A stretch of DNA of 64,000 nucleotides, from positions 193,526,315-193,590,314 of the forward strand of contig OY294068.1 of assembly GCA_958510875.1 (NCBI GenBank). The letters are read 5' to 3'. The notes under the pieces are model-generated. The model was not told the origin of the DNA. It saw nothing but the letters and a program-made list of their open reading frames with translations, and did not search any database. This document shows, in pieces, positions 59,301-64,000 of this stretch; the first letter of the stretch is position 1; each line of letters starts with the position of its first letter. The stretch is from Endomychus coccineus. Lineage: Eukaryota > Arthropoda > Insecta > Coleoptera > Endomychidae. The position numbers and the translations under genes were made by a program.

Positions 59301-60083
59301 ATGCCTTATTCGATTTAATTAGAAATCCAATTCTGGGTACTTTTTATTGTGGTCAATTGGCTTAGGTCATAAGTACGAGCTTTTCTCGTTTATCATTATT
59401 ATTATCATGTTCTGGGCGATTCGGGGAAACTGATAGCGTCCGTATTGTATTGATTTTGTCCATGTCTCTTATATTGTATTACTTTAAGTGGCAACATTGC
59501 ATAACGTCATCTATTGTTAATCGTTTTGCAGCTCAATTAGTTAGCGGTATGAAGACATTGAATCAACAGGGAATACGAACTTCCGGACCGGCCACAGTTT
59601 CTCTGACACAGGGAGGTCAACCGTTCCAACTGATCACACCCTTACAAAGGCCGAGACTGCAACAAACGAACCTCCAACAGAACCTAACGGCACGCACCAT
59701 CCAAAGAACGCCGATAACCATTAAGATGGCGGCGCCTAACACAAGTCAGTTGACAGATTTGAAATTTAACCTTAACGTTGATCAAAATTGACATTTGCTC
59801 TTGCTAAGTAACGTAAAATCAGGATGATATTTTATAAAGTCATGCATGCAAACGATTTTTTTTTTCGATTTGATTCGATAGCGATAAAATAGTCAGAGTA
59901 ATTTTGCAAAAGTAAACGCTTTCCGTAGATGCTTCGGCGACTGCCACCTTGAGTCAACTGCAGAAGCAAGCTCAACTCCAACAGTACCAGCAGTTGTGTC
60001 TGAATCAACAGCAGAACGTTGTGGTACCCGGAGTGGCCGGAGGAAAAGTGAGACGAAGATCGAACGCGTCCGAACCGCAGTGA
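47364..60083 (+). CDS. Spt20: Spt20, SAGA complex subunit (SUPT20H homologue)
   Basis: Nine coding exons: 47364-47399, 47452-47613, 51444-51812, 53127-53909, 53988-54173, 54359-54485, 56614-57597, 59532-59744, 59929-60083. All phases agree (0,0,0,0,0,1,1,1) and give 1004 residues. The conserved Spt20 domain spans about residues 40-270: FTKLLELHQEECAKN, LLEKLVTRERLNTLILNLYP, ELPPHLLGDLES, YNGCIIAEVRDYR, HHVLLRPTLQ, then MVESQILLANRPHMCLDP. The rest is low-complexity, rich in Gln, Asn, Ser and Thr with poly-Gln at exon 7 start, usual for metazoan Spt20. The protein acts in the nucleus as a scaffold subunit of SAGA, a histone acetyltransferase coactivator. The start is chosen because MQNTEASCEESE joins in frame to exon 2 over a 52-bp intron and precedes the conserved part by the usual distance. 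Low-complexity exons are harder to prove by eye. Confidence 0.93.
47614..48181 (+). other. Spt20 intron 2, left part
   Basis: AT-rich, starts with GTAAGT. No feature besides an (AAT)n-like patch near 47937. Confidence 0.6.
48182..49130. mobile_element. 949-bp TIR element in Spt20 intron 2
   Basis: TIRs of about 80 bases match at all but a few positions: TACCGGGATATCAAAAATTA, TCTTGGTCAA, then CTAAAACGTGTGTCTTACTT and TACGTTTGAAATAATT at the left, mirrored at 49054-49130. TA borders both ends, as for Tc1/mariner-type elements. The interior is locally GC-rich (GGGGCCGTTTCGTGCCCCGTG in two parts) but has no open frame of note, so the element is non-autonomous. Confidence 0.75.
49131..49475 (+). 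other. Spt20 intron 2, between elements
   Basis: AT-rich, with a short GC patch GCGTCGGCTGCGCCGCCGCG at 49282-49301. No gene. Confidence 0.55.
49476..51010 (+). mobile_element. Penelope-like retroelement with inverted terminal copies
   Basis: The coding remains at 49660-50810 lie between inverted copies of one ~135-base terminal sequence (49476-49612 and 50876-51010; shared CGGATGGATTCCG, CCTGTAATGGTTGGCGAAAC, GTCGGCATCAAG, TCAAGCCTCAAGCCTG). Penelope elements typically have such pLTRs, and the text CTGAAGA...GGCGAAACGTC at 50921-50958 has the hammerhead core order found in them. The element is about half the usual length, so the RT N-terminus is missing. Confidence 0.75.
49651..50810 (+). 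pseudogene. Penelope reverse transcriptase and GIY-YIG endonuclease, frameshifted
   Basis: Three successive frames. Frame 1 (49660-50064) has GAAMGSPLSPIIANIFME and WFRYVDDTFVIW (the catalytic YVDD) and FLDVLVSRQNDG. Frame 2 (about 50045-50272) continues with DRYLNGLSHHHRAQKQSVIN and LVHRAVKLF. Frame 3 (50448-50810) is the GIY-YIG nuclease: GVYSIPCFCGKVYIGET with catalytic Arg in TVATRVKTHE, then FFQRKVLEAIEILKHP with the Glu. At least two frame breaks and a missing N-terminal half make it non-functional. Its family joins an RT related to telomerase with a GIY-YIG nuclease. Confidence 0.85.
51011..51443 (+). repeat. Intron stretch with a ~118-bp near-perfect palindrome (family B)
   Basis: At 51236-51353 the left arm (CACCCTTATCCACTAAAGAT, ATTAAAGTACT, AGGACTTTTCGGCTAC) and right arm (GTAGCCAAAAAGTCCT, AGTACTTTAATAGT, TTAGTGGATAAGGGTG) are inverted copies around a TTG centre. 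Each arm is a half copy of the hammerhead-like family B repeat of 14811. The upstream AAAAGAGTTCACACTGTG also recurs at 43340. Confidence 0.7.
51813..53126 (+). other. Spt20 intron 3
   Basis: GTATGT donor to TTTTGCAG acceptor. A patch of moderate GC at 52230-52730 has no open frame with known features. No repeat identified. Confidence 0.6.
54486..56613 (+). repeat. Spt20 intron 6: five-copy ~350-bp tandem array repeating a splice donor
   Basis: The unit recurs at 54486, 54836, 55184, 55538 and 55917 (spacings 350, 348, 354 and 379). Each unit opens with CAGCAGGTAAGGATTTCAAA or a variant, so each carries a copy of the last exon bases and the 5' splice site; the true exon has CAGCAGGTATGT at 54480-54491. 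Other shared blocks: GATATTGACATTTAATTGAA, ATCACCAGTTC, AACTTTGTCAATAACT, GCAAAGGTGAATTAAG, TATAAATATTAATTGTATGA. The array ends about 56260. The chosen exon end joins in frame to the poly-Gln exon at 56614; the decoy donors are followed by no coding text. Confidence 0.85.
57598..58357 (+). other. Spt20 intron 7, left part
   Basis: Begins GTAAGT. Contains an 80-90-base patch of moderate GC (57740-57800) and poly-T stretches; no gene or clear repeat. Confidence 0.55.
58358..59217. mobile_element. 860-bp hAT-type non-autonomous element in Spt20 intron 7
   Basis: Ends are CAGTGACGGCTCG...GTGAAGCAA on the left and, read on the other strand, CAGTGGCGGCTCG...GTGAAGCAA on the right. CAGTGGCGG ends are common in hAT elements. 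Flanking octamers CTCTTCGG (58350-58357) and CTCTTTGG (59218-59225) match at 7 of 8, the hAT duplication size. The interior has no transposase frame. Confidence 0.75.
59218..59531 (+). other. Spt20 intron 7, right part
   Basis: AT-rich, ending in GTTTTGCAG at 59531 before coding exon 8. Nothing else seen. Confidence 0.6.
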
Positions 60084-60485
60084 AATTAAAGGTTCGCTAA
60101 AAACTCCCAACTCAACTAGTCTTTTTCTACGTTTTGCTTGTCTATGCGTGGGTGTCGTTTGTGTTCTTTGTGTATTTTACGTGGATGTATAAATACTTTG
60201 ATAGCACAATACTGCCCTTGTTGCGAAGTTTTTGCTAGGGCTGGTCTAACATATTCGGTGCGTGCGCAATGTCAACAACTCATTTCGACGGAAGCCACTG
60301 GAAACTCATTTAAGTAAAATTTTGTTTGCACTACTGTTTGTCCTTAAAAATAATGTAGTAACGTATTTTTCTTTTAAAATATCATTGTTACTGTACGCTT
60401 TAAAATTGTGTATTTCATTAAATCACCACTAAGTTCAGTCAACGAAGCCCTAAAATAACGAAAATCGTATTTGACTTATACAAAA
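60084..60485 (+). other. Spt20 3' untranslated region (probable start)
   Basis: Follows the stop at 60081-60083. No canonical AATAAA appears before the inserted foldback element, though AATAAA-like hexamers lie within it (for example GAATAAATG near 60592). The true cleavage site is not determined. Confidence 0.5.
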
Positions 60486-62120
60486 TGCAATGGGTTAGTA
60501 ATGACGTTGATAAAAAAGGTAAAAAAAATGCGGAAATTATCTTAAGTGGTAGAAAGCACCCCTTTTTTCAGGTTCGTAACATGTAGAATTTGAATAAATG
60601 TGAAAAAAAATAATATACTTACCTTTTTGACCCAAAAAAAATAATATTTCTGAAAAATGTTTTTTTGGCGCGACTCGAAAATTTATAAAAGCAGGAGTGG
60701 TGAAATGTGAAAGGTAGTAAAAATCTGAAAATTCAGCTGAATACAATTTATTTTATTCATAATTTTTTTTCTCTAGTGCGTTTTGTCCGAGTTTTTCCGG
60801 AAGAAGACAAACCAGTCCTTCCTTAGACATTGGAGCGCTTTGAAAATATTGAAAGATTTAAGCATTCTAAACAATTTTTGTTTTAAAATTTTTTTTTACA
60901 TTCAATATATTAAAAATATCAAAAATTGAATTCTCTATTTTTGTAAAAAAATATCGGATCTAACTATTTTTAAATGTTAAAACAAATTTTTGAAGTGAAA
61001 TAGTAGAAATTTGTTTTTTCAAAATAACAATTATTTAACGATAAAAGTGAGAAGTGATATAGACGGTTAAAATAAGACTTTTTATCAATAAATTTTTTCC
61101 AAAAAAAACGTTTTTCCGGTATGATTCAAAAAACTCTTTAAAAACGGCACTTATGTCTGTAACCCGAAAAATATGCATGTTAAAAAAATACAAAAAACAA
61201 AAATTGTCTAGAAGACAATGCATACGTCTGAGTTTTTTGAATTTACTCAATTGACTTTCTACAACTTTTACATTTCCAGAAATCTGAAAAATTCAGGTGA
61301 ATGTATGATCTGAATGCAATTTTTTTCTCTAGTGCGTTTTTCCAGAAGAACGTGACGACACCCTTCCCTTAGGCATTGTAACGCTTCGAAAATATTTAAT
61401 CAAAAAAATTGAAAGACGTATACATTTAGGTCTTCTAAGCAATTTTTGTTTCTTAACATTTTTTTTAACATGCATATTTTCCGAGTTAGACAGTTTTTCG
61501 CGACTAAATATTTAGTACATTAAAAATAATCGTATAAAAAAATAGGTAAAGTAGGTTGAATTTATATATTTTTGTAAAAAATAACAAATTTATATATTAA
61601 AACCATTTTTAAATGTTAAAACAAATTTTTGAACTGAAATAGTAGAAATTTGTTTTTCAAAATATTAATTATTTAACGATAAAAGTGGGAAGTGATGTAG
61701 AAGGTTAAAATAAGACTTTTCATCAATAAATTTTTCACAAAAAAAAGTTTGTTTCGGTGTAATTATTCAAAACACACTTCTGTCTGTAACTCGGAAAATG
61801 TGCATGTTAAAAAAATACAAGAAACAAGAATTGTCTAGAAGACCTCAATGTATAAGTCTGAATTTTTTCAATTAACTTTCTACAACTTTTACAGTTCCGC
61901 TCCCCCAATTTAGGAACTTTCGAGTGGCCATATCTATGAAAATATAAATTTTTCAATAATCTTATTTTGGGTAAAAAAAGGTAAGTGTATATTTTTTTGC
62001 ATTTTTACCCAAATTCTACAAATTACGGAACCAGTGATAGGGCGTTTTCTACCACTTCCCATTATTTCCGGATTTTTTTATTTTTACATTTTCCATTTAC
62101 GTCGTTACTAACCCATTGCA
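60486..62120. mobile_element. 1.6-kb foldback element with ~175-bp TIRs and internal direct repeats
   Basis: Ends are TGCAATGGGTTAGTAATGACG on the left, split here as TGCAATGGGTTA and GTAATGACG, mirrored as CGTCGTTACTAACCC and ATTGCA on the right. Arms extend to about 60665 and 61945 with AAGTGGTAGAAAGC, GTAGAATTTG, ACTTACCTTTTT and ACCCAAAA blocks. Between them two direct copies of roughly 550 bases (60770-61280 and 61320-61895) share TTTTCTCTAGTGCGTTTT, TTATTTAACGATAAAAGTG and ACAATTGTCTAGAAGAC-type text. No coding capacity seen. Confidence 0.7.
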
Positions 62121-62850
62121 CAAGGTTTCATCCAAATTCATTTTGTAGAATGGGAGGTGAAACCCCTCATTGACTGGACTAACTTTTACACAAAGTTTGC
62201 TTTATAACGTTTTCTACCGAAACGTGACATTTGGTTTTACGTTTTCAAATCGGTTTTCTTATCATCATCAGATCTTTCGTTAATAACTAGTTTTCATATC
62301 CGTTCTCAAAAGTTATTTAATAAACTAATGGATATTTCAATACTATGATTTTAATATAAAAGTATTCCATAACGAATGGGCCATAGAGCAGGGTTCATCT
62401 GGTAGAGCAATAGGTTGTACCAACAAGAGCACTCAAAGTTAAAAAAATAGCGCAATTTTCGCAATTAATATATTCATGCAGAAGAAGAATAGTCGAGTAA
62501 ATAAAGCACTGAAATATGCCCAAGCTTCCACCACTGGCGCAGTTGGACGGATTGAGATGCGGTTTTCTGCATTCGATTCGAAAGGTAATTTAGAAATTTT
62601 GTGCCCGCTTGTTTTTTACGGAAAAATTCATTGCATTTCTACAACCAAAAAATGCATTTTTCTCAGTGCACTTTTTGAGGTGAATAAAAAAAAAGGACTC
62701 GAATTGGTTTCTCGGGGGTTTTTGGGGTCGCTGATCACGAATATTGGACCATCTCCGGGGTATACGGGTTTCCTGACACCCTGGATATCGATGGATTCCA
62801 TTAAAAATAATCTTTTAAGACTTTTTCAACTGTTCGAGTTAGGATATAAG
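62121..62850 (+). other. Intergenic, unassigned
   Basis: A 127-codon open frame (62476-62859) runs into the next MITE and has no recognised domain, so it is not called. On the minus strand 62230-62275 has CTGATGA...GAAAACG in hammerhead-like order, probably an old Penelope tail. Confidence 0.4.
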
Positions 62851-63112
62851 GGTCGCTAATGATGATTACAACCTGCAATACCTGGGGATACCCGGAGACC
62901 GGATATCTACGTCGTCTTCTAGGAATTAGTTAATTTTTTTAGTGTCATAATCGTGATCGGCGACTTTAAAAACCCCTTAGAACCAGAATTTGTTACATAT
63001 TATTATGAAGAAAAATTAACGAATTCCTAGAAGATGACGTAAATATCCGGTCTCCGGTTATCCCCAAGTATTGCAGGAAAGTTTTTGCATGTCGTAATCA
63101 TCATTAACGACC
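62851..63112. mobile_element. MITE with ~85-bp inverted ends
   Basis: Left GGTCGCTAATGATGATTAC, CCTGCAATACCTGGGG, GAGACCGGATAT and TTCTAGGAATT; right end mirrors them (AATTCCTAGAA, ATATCCGGTCTCCGG, CCCCAAGTATTGCAGG, GTAATCATCATTAACGACC). Both outer borders read TAAGG/CTTA, so a TA duplication (mariner type) is possible. Confidence 0.75.
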
Positions 63113-64000
63113 TTACCTTTACAGTTCGTTATCAACACATACAATTGCTAAAATGTTGATATGTCTGGGTGTTATAACTTACAACCCATAGAATTACTGA
63201 AGGTTAAACGGTAACAATGGTTTTTTGATTTGGAATAATATGTGTACTTTTTAAACCGAAACGCGTTATCTTCTTAGAAAAATGTTATTTCTACCAAAAG
63301 AACGGAATTAAAACATTTTTGTATAATCTATATTTTGAAGGAGGTTATCGGAATTATTCGATTAAACTATATATTTATTATCGTTTCATGTACGGTTTCT
63401 TTAAAACGTCCAGTATATCTGTTGATTTTTTCACTCGTGTTATGTTAGCCAGTCCTAGTTTTTACTGACATGCGAATTATCGCACATCAACTTTTTGTGT
63501 TTTTCATGCAAATAAATGGAACCAGTTAAATTAACAGCTGAAAAACATTTATCCTTTCTATTGAAACAATTTTGAGCAAATTGATCTAGCGATGTTTTAA
63601 TAAATTATCGAAAGAATTACTTATGATTAATATTTTTTTTTATTCCATGTAAAAAAAACTAAATTCAAGTATATTATTCATTTTCATTATAGTAATATAA
63701 AAATATTAACTATAATTTGAAGTTTAAAAGATTACTTGAACTTTAATATTATATTTGCTATTTTGTGGATTTAATTTGAAACAATTAAAAAAAATAAAAC
63801 AAATAATTAGTTCATTTTAGGATTTCATATTTTCGGGAAAAATGTTTTCAACTGTAAATTTATTTTCGCCATATTGATTTTTGAATTTTTTCCATGTTAA
63901 GATAAAATTATATGTTGATGTGCGATATTCTTGTGTTTCGTGGACGATTTTAAGAGATGATTGATCTCATAAACTGTATAACAAACAATATGCACAAACT
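63113..64000. other. AT-rich end of window, no gene recognised
   Basis: Many homopolymer A/T runs. No open frame, RNA gene or inverted repeat that I can support. Confidence 0.5.

Noticed and set aside
62476..62859. 127-codon open frame near the window end
   Set aside because: Runs into a MITE and has no family resemblance.
1..64000. CRISPR array, bacterial operon or viral genome
   Set aside because: Repeats lack regular spacers, genes are intron-split and there is no ribosome-binding-site or compact coding layout.

Overview
This window is AT-rich animal nuclear DNA, almost certainly from an insect. A beetle or related holometabolous insect is my guess, but the sequence alone does not fix the order. 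Support for an insect: (i) two conserved multi-exon genes whose proteins match insect families closely, the ETS repressor Yan/anterior open and the SAGA subunit Spt20; (ii) interstitial arrays of the insect telomere repeat (TTAGG)n; (iii) short GT-AG introns mixed with long introns full of mariner, Tc1, hAT-like, Crypton, Penelope and non-LTR element remains.

Layout. About 1-36 kb has no conserved cellular gene that I can support. It is a transposon graveyard: foldback MITEs, a 2.65-kb element with long inverted ends, Penelope remnants and a dispersed repeat carrying a complete hammerhead-ribozyme-like fold. It also holds non-LTR retrotransposon pieces embedded in (TTAGG)n arrays (8.5-18 kb), a Crypton-type tyrosine recombinase with its catalytic residues intact (12.7-14.25 kb), a probable mitochondrial ND6 insertion (24.4 kb), and a three-layer nest of DNA transposons (31.3-32.3 kb). 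A CpG-rich stretch ending in a splice donor at 20.46-20.9 kb could be a distal first exon of aop.

About 36-42 kb holds aop (yan) on the + strand in four coding exons: a SAM/Pointed domain split over exons 1-2, a Ser/Thr-Pro-rich linker, an ETS domain in exons 3-4, and a tail with two PTDLS motifs. Its 3' UTR region is followed by partial tandem copies of itself (to about 44.7 kb). About 46.7-60.1 kb holds Spt20, also on the + strand, in nine coding exons encoding 1004 residues. Its introns carry a TIR element, a Penelope element with GIY-YIG endonuclease, a five-copy tandem array that repeats a splice donor, and a hAT-type element with an 8-bp duplication. A 1.6-kb long-TIR foldback element and a small MITE follow to the window end.

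The two genes are both transcription regulators but I see no sequence sign that they are co-regulated. The most notable material is the (TTAGG)n-associated retrotransposon set, with two short elements sharing the same 5' end and poly(A)-to-TTAGG junctions; the intron-containing, apparently intact Crypton recombinase; the hammerhead-like repeat; and the donor-repeating intron of Spt20.
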